A program made the translations under genes and the position numbers. Positions 22,800 to 35,096 of a stretch of 64,000 nucleotides of DNA are shown one piece after another. Under the pieces are notes generated by a model. That model saw only the letters and a list, made by a program, of their open reading frames with translations, was not told the DNA's origin and did no database searches. Position 1 is the stretch's first letter; the number at the start of each line of letters is the position of its first letter. This stretch comes from Valencia hispanica (taxonomy: Eukaryota > Chordata > Actinopteri > Cyprinodontiformes > Valenciidae), in contig OY747702.1 of assembly GCA_963556495.2 (NCBI GenBank), positions 18,121,403 to 18,185,402 on the forward strand, read 5' to 3'.

Positions 22800-23420
22800 A
22801 TATACACAGTTTCCACCATGGGTGAAGAAGTGGAGGTGGTTGAGGGGTATAAATACCTCGGAGTTCACCTTGACAACAGACTGGACTGGAGACTGAATAG
22901 TGAAACCGTCTACAAGAAGGGACAGAGCAGACTGTACTTCTTAAGGAAACTTAGGTCCTTCAAGGTTTGCAGCAAGATGCTGAAGATCTTGTACAAGTCT
23001 GTTGTGGAGAGTGTAATCTCTTCAGCTGTCATCTGTTGGGGTAGCAGCATCAGAGCCAGGGACTTAAAAAGGCTAAACAACCTGATAAAGAAGGCTGGTT
23101 ATGTTCTTGGGACAACTGTGGAACATCTGGATATGATGATGCAAAGAAGGATTCTTCATAAAATCAAAAAAAAAATTATGGACAACCCTGAGCATCCTCT
23201 TCATGAGACTGTCCTGAAACAACAGTGTCTTCAGTCGGAGGCTTCTTCAGTTTCGCTGCAACACAGTTCGCTACAGGAAATCTTTCCTGCCCACAGCCAT
23301 CATCATCTACAACAACTACTTAAATAATTAACTGTATGAGCTACAGCAACACTTAATTTCCCTCTGGGATCAAAAAAGTATTTTTGAATTTGAATTTGAA
23401 TTGAACTGAATTTGAATAAA
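22800..23420 (+). mobile_element. LINE 3' fragment (RT C-terminus) with GAATTT tail
   Basis: The plus-strand frame 22818-23327 encodes 169 residues: V-V-E-G-Y-K-Y-L-G-V-H-L-D (RT palm/thumb border), Y-K-S-V-V-E-S-V-I-S ... C-W-G-S-S-I, then Q-R-R-I-L-H-K-I and N-P-E-H-P-L-H-E. A one-base change of frame near the end leaves the usual R-x-x-x-x-F-P-A tail out of frame. The 3' UTR has TCCCTCTGGGATCAAAAAAGTATTT and ends in repeated GAATTT/TTTGAA units at about 23385-23420. The catalytic part of RT is absent because of 5' truncation. Confidence 0.75.
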
Positions 23421-23934
23421 TGTATATGTGCCTTCAGCACATTTGAAGATTCCTGAATCTGTTCTTGTTTCTAAATCGAATCATCTTTTTAGTATCTTTT
23501 GATCTCTTTAATTGGGGATTTGCAACCTTCTGCTGTGAAATTTCAGTTTTTCAATTTCAGAAAAAGATCTGGTTAAATTACCCTGAAGTTCCGATAGTGG
23601 AAACGTGCCTTCTGCTTGCTGTTGTCATAAACTACTTTTGCCAGTAACTGCTAATTTCCTTCTCAATTACAACCACTACATGTATACATGGCATTAGTCT
23701 CCCTCTGCTTGCAGGTACCATTCATCTGCTAATTCACTCACATGTAAAGTAGTCCAGTAATCACTCCTTTCTAACATTTGAGCACCTAATATAATTTTTG
23801 TGTCATTATTTTTAACTGAATACAAGTCATCGTGAGAGTGCCTCTCTCCTGCCTGCATTTGGGTCCTCAACAAAACATCAAACCTGACTCGTAGAGGTAT
23901 GATAGGGAACATTAGGAAATAAAAAGGGGTTAAT
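23421..23934. other. No gene seen
   Basis: AT-rich; nothing supportable. Confidence 0.5.
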
Positions 23935-24395
23935 GAAGACCATGAAACATACCAGACAGGTCAGGTATAAAACCGTTTACAACGGCTTAATTTATCATAG
24001 GGAAAATTGAAAGAGCATGGCCATTTGCAATTCTACCAAGTTCTACCCACGGTATCCTTGCGGACCAATATCCGGCTAACTTTCAAAATCTTCAAGGTAC
24101 AGTTTTACTACACCACTTTTTACTTCCACTTAAAAATACTATTTTGAAGTAAAGCTGGTCTTATTTGAGAACAAGTTCTGGTTACTATACCCACCTCTGG
24201 TTTAAACAGGGAAAAATCTAAAACTTGTAGGACACTTGCCCATGAGGACCAACTTTGGACATCGCTGAACTAAACTGACAGGTTTAGACAAGAAGAACAT
24301 TACTCACAGAAGCAGACAAGAAAGCCATGGTAACCCTGGAGGAGCTGCAGAAATCCACAGCTCAGGTAGGAAGAATCTGTTGACATGCCATATTT
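23935..24395 (+). mobile_element. Tc1/mariner transposase remnants in two pieces
   Basis: The first piece (23935-24075) contains CATACCAGACAGGTCAGGTA and GAAAGAGCATGG ... CTACCAAG, matching the start of a fish Tc1 transposase (H-T-R-Q-V-R block). The second (about 24265-24395) contains CATGGTAACCCTGGAGGAG and CTGCAGAAATCCACAGCTCA, encoding M-V-T-L-E-E-L-Q-K-S-T-A-Q-V-G. They are in the correct order and on the same strand. Between them lies hAT-like terminal DNA (24085-24207). Non-functional. Confidence 0.65.
24085..24207. mobile_element. hAT-like MITE or terminal fragment inside the Tc1 remnant
   Basis: CTTTTTACTTCCACTTAAAA ... GTTACTATACCCACCTCTG. On the opposite strand the right end reads CAGAGGTGGGTA, a typical teleost hAT terminus. 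The left end is not defined. Confidence 0.45.
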
Positions 24396-27300
24396 CTGAT
24401 TTTTATTTGAAAGAACATTCAGAAAGGACTTGTCCTTTTCTTTGAACATTACAATTGTGCTCCACTGTCTTATCACAAAAAGTAGTATAGCAGTATAGTG
24501 TTAAACCTTGGGACACTAAGATTACAGGTGGTTTACTGTTCTGGTTGTAAGAATTAGAACTACATACATACAAGGAAACCTTTTATGCATTTACTGAACC
24601 AACAAAACTCTACCTTATAAGTGCCACACTTTAGATACGGCTACCACATAGGATAAATATGTATGTTTTATCCAGCTGCAAGGCATTTTTTTCTTCTCCA
24701 GCAAGAGCTGACTGATTCTTTATGAATTGAAGTTCATACCTTGTGGACGTAATAAATATGTCCAAAACAGCAGATGCAGGGATCAAACGGGATACTCAAA
24801 TTGGAGGAAAGGATGACGAAGTTCTCTGGCACTGTGTATGTACATCTGTGTGCACCAATATGCACTCTTCTTCAGGGGGAAAGTAGTTCCAAAGGTACTG
24901 GTGCTGTTAGTAAATCAGAAGAGTCATGAGTGTTGCACCACTAAAGGTTTGACCGTAAGGTCCCTCAGCGTGGTCCATCTGATTTATTGCCGAAGACCAC
25001 AACTGAGCCTTCATATTAAAAGGCTGTGTTAAATACCATACCTGTTATTTTGGTCCAGAACAGAAGCAGACCTGAAACGACCATTTCCATTACAATGGAG
25101 TAGCACGTCAATGTAGGTGGGGTCATCATAGCAAGGTGGCCAGAAATGTAACGTGATGTGATTTAGAATTGCATGCAAAGCAAGATATTTCAAACCTTTA
25201 TTTGTTAGAATTTTGATGATTATGACTTACAGTTTATAAAAAACCCAAATTCAAAATTGTAGCAAATTTGATTGTAAAAAGATTCTATATTTTAGCCTCA
25301 AAGTGTCACACTCTAATCAGCTAATTAATCCAAAACACTTACAAAGGGTTCCTGAGCCTTTAAATGGTCTCTCAGTCTGGTTCAGTAGGAATCACATTCA
25401 TGAGGAAGACTGACAGTTGTGCAGAAAACCAAATTAGTTGGGGTTACGTGTCTTATGTGTTCCTTTGGTCTCCATGATGCTGTTTGTTCTCTGATGCTCT
25501 TAACAAACCACTGAGACCTTCATAAAACAGCTGGATTCATATTGAGAATAAATTAGACACTGGACTCCATTTACTAATTAAGTTGCTTTTGATTGCACTG
25601 GATTTTCTTTAAGGGGATCAGAGTAAAGGAGCTGTATTCAAATGTATCCCACAATTATCAGAAGGGGATTTGCACATGAAAGGAGCATAAACCAAACTTG
25701 AAAGAAAAAGAAATAATATATAAGTGGACAGGTTTCAGTTATTTGGAAATACCAAATAGTTTTGTAGATTTCTGTACAGTTTACCTAAAGATTTGGCTGG
25801 AAAAAAACAAATTTGATTTTTAACGTTTCTCGGAACCTAATGAGAGTTTGTTAAATCTACAGGGGAGTTTTGAACCACCACAGTCGGTTGGGACTTTCCT
25901 TGCATCTTACACAGTGAGCATCTTTGCAAGGTACATTAACAATGTGACCGCCCCTCTCCCCACCTCCTAACGACTGACTCTGAGATGGATCAGCTTTGCA
26001 GACACAAACAAACATCTTCTTGTGAAAACAGAGGAGGGAGGTGATCATGTGCTAGACATTATCTGTTTATGAAGCAGTCAGACAGTGATTCTCTATGTTC
26101 CAATCAGCAGGGTTGGCCTCAGCATCATCCTTCCTCTGGGGCTGTTTTGTATTTCTAATTGAGCTGGAGGCTTTGTGCACAGGATGTCTCAGTGTTTTGG
26201 CTTCAAAGATAGGAGAGGGCATGCTACCATTTCCACATGCTTATACCATTACTTAATGTATTTATATAGTATAAAACAGTCTTATGACTCAAATGGTCAA
26301 AACAAATTTGCTTTGTAAATTGGCCTAGAAGTGGCGAGTAAGAACTTACAATTACTTTTGCATGTAGAAAAAAAAAATGACCCACAGAAATTAAACAAAC
26401 GATGTGTTGGTGCAGCCCCAACTGGTTGGAGTGTGTAACTGCACAGACTTAAAGAACGCTTGCAGTATGCACAGTGAGGCTGGCTTCAAGCTGCTGTAAA
26501 ATGACTATTCTTAAATCTTCTTTTAGTGCATATCCTACATGCATATGTGTTTGTACGCAGTGGTTAAAGTTAATCTTAACTTTAAACGTAGATTTCAGAC
26601 TTTAGCATAAATACTCAGACAACTATCTGCTGCCATGTTACACCAAGCTGATGAACAAGTATTATTAATGCTCGCACAGGTATTTCTGTCCTTCAGCAGA
26701 GTCACGCAAGTTGTGTCTGTTTTTTTCCCAACTGTTGGCTTCATTTACTTTCACTGGCTGTTTCTTATTTACTTTGCAAACACGAGAGCTGTGTAAATTA
26801 TTCCATCTGAGTCAATACAAATAAGTCACGCGTGAAAGTGATCTCTCTGTTGCTATAAAGGTACACTTTCATATCCCAATGTTAGTTTTAAAAGTGTTTA
26901 TGCTGTAAAAGGAAGAAGTTGTGAAAAAAAACAAAGTGAGGACAATCTAATTATACAGAAATAAATTGTTTCACAGGAGGGATCTCCTTAAGATGTATTA
27001 AGAGTTCTAACAGTAAATAATGAAGATAATTTTTAACAAAACTATTATTCTACTGTAAAAAAAAATTGCTATGTGACTCGGATTAATAATATCTATCGAA
27101 CAAATGTTGCAAAGACATATTTTGGTTAAGTCAGGGGTTCCAATCTGTTACATTTTATAAGACTCAACCAGTCTGTAAAGGGATCAGAATGATTATCAAT
27201 GGAGATTTGGTTAGATAAAAACTCCCAGAAACATCACTATAAACTTAATCAAATAATACGGCATTTCATCATTTTTATGATAAATCTATGAGAAATAGTT

Positions 27301-28530
27301 TTCAAGTAAACATTCCCTTTGTGCACAATATCATTGGTTTTTGCCATTCTGGCTGGATGATAAGACAGACTTTTTGTTTTTTAATGTAAGGTTCTGAAGT
27401 TATTATCATTGAGAGTTCCCTTATCTGTAGTACAACGATGTCATTTCAACCTGAGCTCGTTAAAGGGCAAATAAGTCAGTGTAGTAGAGTAGTAGAAGCT
27501 AATAGTCAGATGGACGCTGTCCGTTTTAGCTGATTTGAGCTATTTAAAGAAACTCAAACCAAAAATGTCCACATCATTGGAAAAAAGCACTATGATAGTG
27601 GATATTAACAGTCTGCAGTTTCTCAAGAGCTCTCTGTTTCTTTGTGGAGTTATATGTAGATCGAGCCTCTTGGCTGCAGTAACGAATACAAGAGTCAACC
27701 TTTAAGTTTTGCATCAGTTGTGAAGCAGGATTAAAGATGGGATGTTCCTGTGCTTTCCAGATCTCGTAGATATTTGAAAATTAACCAAGCGATGTCACAT
27801 TCAACAAATCTGTTTGATGAGGCGGATTGAAAGAACATATGTCCGACTATCTTGTCAGCTTCCACCACTCCCAGGATTCGTTTACATTTTTCAATAGGCT
27901 CACGGAAATACGACAATTTCCTGCATCAGGTAAGGGAAGTCTTACAAAGCCTCTTAAAAAAACCAAAAGTAACTCTTTAACATTGTTTGCCAACATTGTT
28001 TGCCACCTTAGTTAGCTCTTTCTCTTTGCAAGAATTTTTGTACTTTTAGTGACTGGAAATATTATTAGACAGTTGGATTTGATCATTCTTGCAAGCAAGC
28101 AAAAGGTTCAGAAGCCTTTACCTAACCAGCAGAGGGTGGCAGCAGATGCAGAAAAGACCCGCCATTCTGACACTTTCTTTAGCATCTCAATATGAGCACT
28201 TTAAAGCGTATAGGGACATAAATTTGAGCAGTTTTGAAATCAAACCTTTTTTGAACTGGAACTTGCAGAGTCTAAACACTGCAGTGGATGGAAAAGGACA
28301 CAAATTATTCTTATCTTCAGCATTAAATATCTGGCCATATTTATTTCCACAGTATGTTACAAAGACAACTTTATCCTTCATATGTATGAAACAAGACACA
28401 TTCATGACATTCAGGTTAAAAACACCTTATTTTTACCTCATTAAAACATTATCCAGAATGCATTCCTACAATGATATGTTCTATATTTTTAGAATTATAC
28501 TCCGGCATAAGAGTTAGAATAGGATATTTC
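24396..28530. other. No gene seen
   Basis: About 4 kb of AT-rich, apparently unique DNA. The longest open frame (28089-28517) shows no domain, no signal peptide and no family likeness, and I do not annotate it. The window includes the sequence just 3' of cysltr1 at its upper end. Confidence 0.5.
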
Positions 28531-28536
28531 TTTATT
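28531..28536 (-). terminator. Candidate polyadenylation signal AATAAA for cysltr1
   Basis: TTTATT on the plus strand equals AATAAA on the gene strand, about 240 bp past the stop codon. It is the first canonical hexamer I see downstream. Confidence 0.45.
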
Positions 28537-28772
28537 CAATATATTATGTTGTTCATTTAAATAGCAGTTTTTAAAAAATAAATATCCATTTAAATGAAAC
28601 CTGTCTTCATTAGTTTTATAACTTACTCAGCTTTTAAATACTCATGCTGTCTGTTAACCAGCAACATTTACTGAATCCTATTTTTCTTTTCATGTTATTT
28701 ATATGTTGCTTTCAGTTCCTTTTTCAGCCTGAGAACCTCTGCTCGTCTGAAGCCACCTGGGCCGGCCGCAGT

Positions 28773-29813
28773 TTAACCTTCACTCAGTTTGTGGTTTTCC
28801 CCACATTCTGAGGTCGTGACGGGCTTCATCTTCGATGCGCGACGCATGGTGCTGTTTCTTACCGTCTGTCGCAAGGAGGACAGGCGACTGCGGAAACTCT
28901 CTCCAGAGAAGAAATACAGCATGGGGTCAAAGCACGAATTGGAGGCGGCCAGGCACAGTGTCACCACGACAGACTTGTGCATGACTGTCTGCTCTGAGCA
29001 GGTTGGAATCCTGGAGAGGAAACTCAGGTGGATGGTGCGCTGTATGTGATACGGCATGAAGCTGACCAGGAAGGTCAGCAGGACAATGATGATCATTTTG
29101 ATGGCTTTTGTAGCGGAGTTCTGTTGTCGACGGGCGGCTGGGGTGCGAGAAAGCAGAGTGTGGACTATGCCGGCATAACAGATAATTATAATCAGGAAGG
29201 GCAGGACAAACCCTAGCGCCAGAGCCAAGTAGTTTAAGGCCTGTAGTTTTGGTAGACGATCACTTGCAGGTTCTGGTGGCTCAAAGCATTTGGTTTTATT
29301 TGTTTTTGGGTCAATGGATTGACCAGACATTAAGAAGGGGGAGGACGCAAAACTGCTAAAGATCCATATCCCCAGACATATAAGACGAGCACGGTTCACT
29401 GTCACTAGCCGCAGGTTCTGCACAGGAAAAACAATGGCCAGGAACCGTGTGACGGACATAGCAGTCATAAAGTAAATGCTGCAGTAGAGGTTCACGTAGA
29501 GGAAGTAGGAGCTGATGCGACAGAGAAAGTCCCCTTGCTCCCACTGACCTTTTCTGACATAGTAGAGAACCCGCAAGGGCAGAGTCATTACACACAGCAG
29601 ATCAGACATGGCCAAGTTCATCATATAGACATGAAAGGGCGTGGTCTCCCGGTACGTTCTAATCAGCACCATCAGGGCAAAGCCGTTCCCCACAAACCCC
29701 AACACAGTGATGAGGGAGTACGATGTGGAGTACACCTGATTACGGAACTCATCAATAGAGGGGCAGTTCTCGGTGATGTTTCCCACGGGGACTGTCATGT
29801 TACCTGGCACCAT
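28773..29813 (-). CDS. cysltr1: Cysteinyl leukotriene receptor 1 (class A GPCR)
   Basis: A single coding exon of 346 residues; human CYSLTR1 is about 337. It is a plasma-membrane receptor of the delta/P2Y-like class A group, expected to bind LTD4/LTC4 and signal mainly through Gq. Seven membrane segments are visible at roughly 31-53, 63-84, 98-120, 143-165, 192-214, 237-257 and 281-302. Landmarks: G42-N43 in TM1, L-A-M-S-D71 in TM2, C98 and C176 for the TM3-ECL2 disulfide, F-M-P-Y-H in TM6 and D-P-M-L-Y (296-300) in TM7. The DRY position reads T-R-F; the family often lacks DRY. N-glycosylation sequons lie at N5, N12 and N172. The [11 protein letters not shown]-terminus, K-C-F-E-P-P in ECL2 and H-I-Q-R-T-I-H-L favour CYSLTR1 over CYSLTR2. 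I chose the first ATG after an in-frame splice acceptor at 29826-29830. Nothing looks broken. Confidence 0.93.
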   Translation of the reverse strand: MVPGNMTVPVGNITENCPSIDEFRNQVYSTSYSLITVLGFVGNGFALMVLIRTYRETTPFHVYMMNLAMSDLLCVMTLPLRVLYYVRKGQWEQGDFLCRISSYFLYVNLYCSIYFMTAMSVTRFLAIVFPVQNLRLVTVNRARLICLGIWIFSSFASSPFLMSGQSIDPKTNKTKCFEPPEPASDRLPKLQALNYLALALGFVLPFLIIIICYAGIVHTLLSRTPAARRQQNSATKAIKMIIIVLLTFLVSFMPYHIQRTIHLSFLSRIPTCSEQTVMHKSVVVTLCLAASNSCFDPMLYFFSGESFRSRLSSLRQTVRNSTMRRASKMKPVTTSECGENHKLSEG

Positions 29814-29825
29814 ATCTGGTAATAT

Positions 29826-29845
29826 CTGCTGAGACAGAGAAAGAC
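29826..29845 (-). other. 3' splice site upstream of the cysltr1 start codon (tandem CAGCAG)
   Basis: On the minus strand a pyrimidine-rich run (TCTTTCTCTGTCT) is followed by CAGCAG, then ATATTACCAGATATGG with the start codon 12 bases in. The two overlapping AGs form a NAGNAG acceptor, so the 5' UTR may begin at either of two positions three bases apart. The coding sequence is not affected. Confidence 0.65.
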
Positions 29846-31680
29846 CACAGGACTAAATATGTTAACATAGAACATAGAAAAACATACACGTTGACAAAAA
29901 AAGTTGTGTGAGACTATTCTGATGAGATAAGTTGTCTTCGATATGACCTATTTTCTGCAGCTGTGCATGCTCTGAAGAAAACACAAAGAGCAGATAAGCA
30001 TTTTGAGACCTTCATCCTGTCATGTGACCCAGATTTTATCAATGCAGGAAAGGTGAAATCACTAATATCTACTGCTGCCATACAGGTTTTGACAAATGCA
30101 TTCCTATCAGTTATGAGGACTGAGCAAAAAGCTGCAAACAGTGTGAATGCTTTGAACTCCTCAGCATTACAGATAAAAAAAAAAGATTATTTTACCAGCA
30201 GACAAATACATGCAGACTAGCTAACTGAATGCTAAATTATTGGAAACTTAAAAACATTTTTTTTATTGAATAGAAATATTATCTAAGAATTTAAAAGTTT
30301 TCTTTATATGCTGATAATATTGTTATGTGCTTCCAAGAAATCACTTTTTTTCAATGATTTAAAGCCAACGTGGCTAATATATTTATTAGTTGTTCTAAAT
30401 GTCTCTTAAGGTTGTATTGAACATTGCTATTTCCTTGTTTTAGGACCAGTCCTTGTAATTTTGCATATTTGCTGTTTATGTAGGAAGAGGCCTCTTCTAT
30501 GCTAGGCCCTTGATGTACAAATATTTTCAGTACATAAAAAAGATTTTTTTTTAAATAACAAATCTTAATTTGGATACTTTGTTTTTACAAGTCTATCAAA
30601 AAACATCATTTATTCCATTGCCTTTAGGTGTCTTTATGAAAATTCCTGAAAATAAAACAGTTTGACAGTTGGAGAGAATTCACAAATAGGGGACTTTCTA
30701 AAAATCTATAAATAAAATTTGTAATACACTACATGGATCATGGAGTAGCTACAGGATCGGTTTTACTTTTACTGTCTCCTGATTGGAGGATATGGAATTG
30801 ATCTGCAGTCCTTGTTGTTTGCCGAAGTGTCTTTTTCGTTCGTGTTTTCCGTTTCCTATTATATTATATTATATTATATTATATTATATTATATTATATT
30901 ATATTATATTATATTATATTATATTATATTATATTATATTTTTAATATTTTGGTTTTTTGGACATCTCTTTATCTGATGTTGAAGTTTTTAAACCCATCA
31001 CTTCTTCTTTTGTCTTCCTCTTCTCCTTATCTAAGAGTAACACTGCACATCAATCTTAGATATGCTAAGTTATTGAGTAAACGATTATTTGAGAATCAAA
31101 TTCTAGGTACCATTTCAAGTAATAAAACTGTGTTATACTCAGTTACATGTCAAAAACCAAAACACATTTAAAGAAATAAATCATATGTATGGAGATTAGT
31201 GGAAAAAGGTGGCTAAAATAATTTTTAAAAAGTTCATATTTTTTTTCAATAAATTTTTTTTGTAACAGTGCACTGGTTCCTAAGTTGAGTTTTCAGGTTT
31301 TCTTGTGCTTTTGTGATTTAAAAATCTCCTCTGAAATAGTTAATATAGAAGAATTTCACACACCCTTCTTTATAAAAACAACAAAAACTACATAAAATTT
31401 TGAATTCAGTATAAAGAAAACCTACCTATCGGTGCATTTGTTATGCATTTTTTGGTACAAATCATGAATGCATATTACCTTATTACCTTAATTATAGCCT
31501 TTTGATTTAAACACACATTTTATGCACGCTTTAAAATACAAACATAGTGAAATAACTGAAATAAGATCATCATAGTTGTAGGCTTTAGCTAACATCCTCT
31601 GTCAAGTCAAGAAGGTTGAAAGTGAAAACTCAGCCAAAACAGAAACGTTCTCTTTTATCAAACAAGGCTTCGACAAATTG
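29846..31680. other. Probable cysltr1 5' UTR intron; no other gene seen
   Basis: AT-rich DNA between the proposed acceptor (29826) and the proposed donor (31687). It contains the ATATT microsatellite and no supportable exon. Confidence 0.5.
30857..30940. repeat. (ATATT)n pentanucleotide microsatellite, about 17 units
   Basis: Uninterrupted 5-bp repeats over 84 bp, within the proposed 5' UTR intron of cysltr1. Confidence 0.95.
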
Positions 31681-31687
31681 TCCTTAC

Positions 31688-32040
31688 CAGCAACTTTCTC
31701 TCCTATAAAAGCAGGTCCTCTCTTGGCTGGGGTAGTGCAGTAGTGCTGCTTCAGAGTGTCTCCTCCACCGCTCTGCCTCATCTGTCTGATGACCGCTGCA
31801 GAGGCATGAAGCTCTCTCTTTACGCTCTCAGCTGTTTGCTGGGCTCTTCAGAGTAGGACTGGTCTGTCTCCTCAGCTGCGCAGCACAGGAACCCAGTGAC
31901 ACCACAAAAGCGACAGACACTACAGCAAATGAGAGAATGGTGAGAAAAAAGAGAGATAGAGAGATAGAGAGATAGAGAGATATGCAGCGGTGCAGGCTTT
32001 GGTCTTGTAATGCCTTTCAATCCTCTACTCTGCAGAGGTT
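31688..32040 (-). other. Candidate non-coding first exon of cysltr1
   Basis: On the minus strand a TATA-like box (32065-32072) is followed about 30 bases on by this GC-richer stretch, which has no long ORF. The stretch ends at 31688 in AAGTTGCTG followed by GTAAGGA, a good 5' splice site. Splicing to the acceptor at 29826-29830 would remove an intron of about 1.86 kb and join a non-coding leader to the coding exon. Untranslated 5' exons are normal for leukotriene receptor genes. Exon limits at the 5' end are guessed from the TATA position. Confidence 0.45.
31951..31982. repeat. Octamer tandem repeat (GAGATAGA)n, four units
   Basis: Four copies of an 8-bp GAGATAGA unit, inside the proposed cysltr1 first exon. 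Confidence 0.85.
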
Positions 32041-32064
32041 TCAATAAAGCTTAGTGCAGCTCTG

Positions 32065-32072
32065 CTTTTTAT
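32065..32072 (-). promoter_or_regulatory. TATA-like box of the putative cysltr1 promoter
   Basis: Minus strand reads ATAAAAAG about 30 bases before the proposed transcription start. Supported only by position relative to the downstream donor site. Confidence 0.35.
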
Positions 32073-32079
32073 GCACTCT

Positions 32080-35000
32080 TGTCTTGATGTGTCTTGAATC
32101 TACTTCCTGTTAAACCCCCCCGCCCCCCACAGGATCAAACCCTGTCTCTTCTTTATGAGTCATCTCATATTTCTTGGTCAGATGTTTGCTTTTCCTTGTC
32201 CAACCTGTTGTAATTGAGCTCTATATTTACTAAGTAATTTCTAACATATTGTTGAGCAGACACATTCTGTACAAACCGGCTATTGACAAAGTGCCAACTA
32301 AAACAGAGAAAACATAACTGGAATGTGAAGTTTTAAAGACTGTTGATTCATTTTATTTATTGCATAATGCGAGAAGCAGCAGTCTTAACTTCTGTCTTAT
32401 CTGGCATGACTGTCGTGTCTGGACAAGTAGGGAACTGAGTAACCTGAGCTCACACAATGATGTTAAGAAATATACACACTTAGGCCAAGCCCAGTGATAT
32501 GTCTTTCCTGCAGAATTTCCTCTCAGCGTTGTTAATGAAGGTCGTTTGCAGTCAGTTAATAGGGTTCGGATACTCCTCTGGAAATGGACAAACACATTTT
32601 GGCTGCTGAGAAGGCCTGCGAGGTGGGAGGCCCTGATAATTCTTCTGTAACTCAATCAGTGGTTTAACACCAACGACAGAGACGAAGACAAACATCAGTG
32701 AGACTAGTGTCTTTGAGATCAGAGGCTCATCTCCTTATTGTCTTGACTGTGCATTAAGCCCATTTCAAACAAGTGCATAAAGTGTTTTGACCTAAGTTGT
32801 TGAGAGTGCACTTGTACTTTCTGAGTAATTCCTTATTGATTATTTTTGAGCTTTTAGTAGTGAACATATATACACACTCACATAAACAAGTAGAGTAGTG
32901 TTGGATCATCGTTTGCTCTTTTACAAACTTTACTCGCAAATTCCTTTAAATCTTGAATTTAAACTTCAAACAATTTAAGAGCCTTTACATTTCTATACTA
33001 AAACCATCAAATCAAATGTAATAGTGTTCTCATTGTCGATAAACAAATCTAAACAATTTAGATCTATGGTCTGCCTTAGAATTCAAGCATTTTTGAGAGC
33101 CCTTGTCTTGGGTTGTCTCTTGGCAAGATGTCACACACATGCAAACCTAGCTTCTGGTTTACAGTAGAAGCCAGATATTTACATACAGTAGACTACAGAT
33201 TACTTTAATCAAATTTAGTACATACAGTACATACACTAAGTTTATTGAGCAACTCACCCCTAAATCATCTTTTTTTTATGATAAACTGTATAAATGAATG
33301 AATGTCATGATGTTAGGAGTTTGTGTTTTGAGTTTCAGTTATTTCATTTCCTTATTCAGTTTATCTTATCATTTTAGTTTATTCCTTGGTGTTAGATTCT
33401 GTTCAATTGTACTTTAGGTTCTTAGTGTTTCTTATTTTGGCTCAGTCTTCCTTCCAAATGTTCACTTCCCATCCTTAGACATTCTCACCTTTTGTTCCCT
33501 TGTTTAATCTTTAATTTGCTTTTTCCTTATTTCCAGTGTTCCTCTTAGATTCCTTCTTAGCCATATTATCTTCAGTTACTTTCTAGTTTGTCCTTAATAT
33601 TTAGGATTGTTTTCTGTTTCTTCTCCTGTCTGTTCCTTCTTTGCTTGTTTCCCTTGCCATCCTGCCTCCCATCCCAGTTACTGATTGTTTCCACCTGCTC
33701 TCTGCCTCTCCCCTCTCAACTGTTTCTCCCTAATTAGTCCTCAGCCTTCTTCTTGCCTCTCTTACACCTCCTCAGTAGATTTAAGTACCTCTTTGTCAGT
33801 CACAACTTGCTGGTTCGTCATCAATATTTCCTGTTCCCTGATTCCTGTGTTCACTGGTGATCCTGTATTCCCATGTAAGTACTCACTCTGTTGTTTATTA
33901 AATCATTACTTTCATCTCGCTGCATTTGGGTCTTCTCTTAACAAACATGACAGTTTTTTTTCTGAAGTACATGTAAAACTCTGGTTTCAGCTGTTTCTGT
34001 GTCCTTTGTGTCATTTACCAGCCGACGGCTCAGTGTCTGAGATCTAAAGAAAGCATTTTTTTTAACTAAAAATCTCCCCAATCACAGCCTTTCAGACAGG
34101 AAACACACGAGGGGAAACAAAATTTTAACATTTACCGCAAAGTCAGAGAAAATACCAAGGACTTCAATTCGCAAGTTCAAATACAGAAGCAGAGATGAAT
34201 CTAAAAAAAATAACAATGACGTTTCTGCAAGAACATCAAACATAGATCAAACACTGACTGAGCTGAGTGGAGTTTCTATGAATTGTGTGGTTGCTTTGTG
34301 GATCATGATTGCGCTGATTTGCAAAATCCAATAATGTGGGTGGGAGTTGGAGATACTTAGCACGCTAAGTGCATTGTCCCAACAATGTTTTTGTAACTAG
34401 ATTTCTGCTACAAAAGCCACAGAAGCTTCAATAAGAATAAGAGGCTTGAATTGTTTAACTTGTCTAATTTTGTTAACTTGCCTCCACACTCTCAGGTTAT
34501 CAGATTTTAAATGGTGATCTAGTTTAGTGACATTTTTGTCAAAATGAAGAAGCAACTTTTTCTTTTATTTGTATTGGTTCGGCCGATACATACTGTCACC
34601 CTGAGTGACCTCTATGTGGAAAAGTGTGTCTGGTCATTTAAAAAGTCTTGGTGTGACATATAAAAATCCAGGACGTTTTGATTGTTGAAAGCAAACCCAA
34701 GATGTTTTGATTTTCTTGATGATTGGGTGCTTGCAAGTGAGCATGCAATTTCTGCAAACATGTTGCTGGTCTTCTTCCTTGACAGTTTGCACAACAGACA
34801 CTGACAAGACACCTTCTAAACCTCTGTCTGGTATGTAACATAGAGGGTAAAGTAAGGTGTTCTTGTAGGGGAACACAATAAAAACATGACTGTTTAATCT
34901 TAGTGTTACCCTTGATCATTCCTACTAATAGACAGTTAGATTTTTTATTAGGAAAACCCTGTCTCATCTCTTTGATGCCACTGCTGCTGTAAATATAGTT

Positions 35001-35093
35001 ACACTATGAATAGAATTAACTACCATTCATATTCAAGAAACAAAACCTGAATGCAGTTCATTATAATTCTTAGAGAATCAAAAATGCTAAAAG
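32080..35093. other. No gene seen; possible Tc1-like terminal remnant near 33160-33245
   Basis: About 3 kb without supportable exons. GTAGAAGCCAGATATTTACA at about 33166 and TACATACACTAAG at about 33229 resemble Tc1-like inverted-repeat DNA, but no transposase lies alongside. 33300-33960 is T-rich and C/T-biased. Confidence 0.45.
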
Positions 35094-35096
35094 CAG
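35094..35096. repeat. Harbinger target-site duplication, left (CAG)
   Basis: Matches CAG at 38090-38092. Three-base duplications are the rule for PIF/Harbinger. Confidence 0.7.

Noticed and set aside
28089..28517. 142-codon open frame beside cysltr1
   Set aside because: No domain, no family likeness, unremarkable composition; length is possible by chance in this DNA.
29356..29822. Frames opposite and out of phase with cysltr1
   Set aside because: Shadows of the receptor gene.
31700..31712. TATAAAA on the plus strand as a promoter
   Set aside because: It lies in the proposed minus-strand cysltr1 leader and no plus-strand exon follows it.
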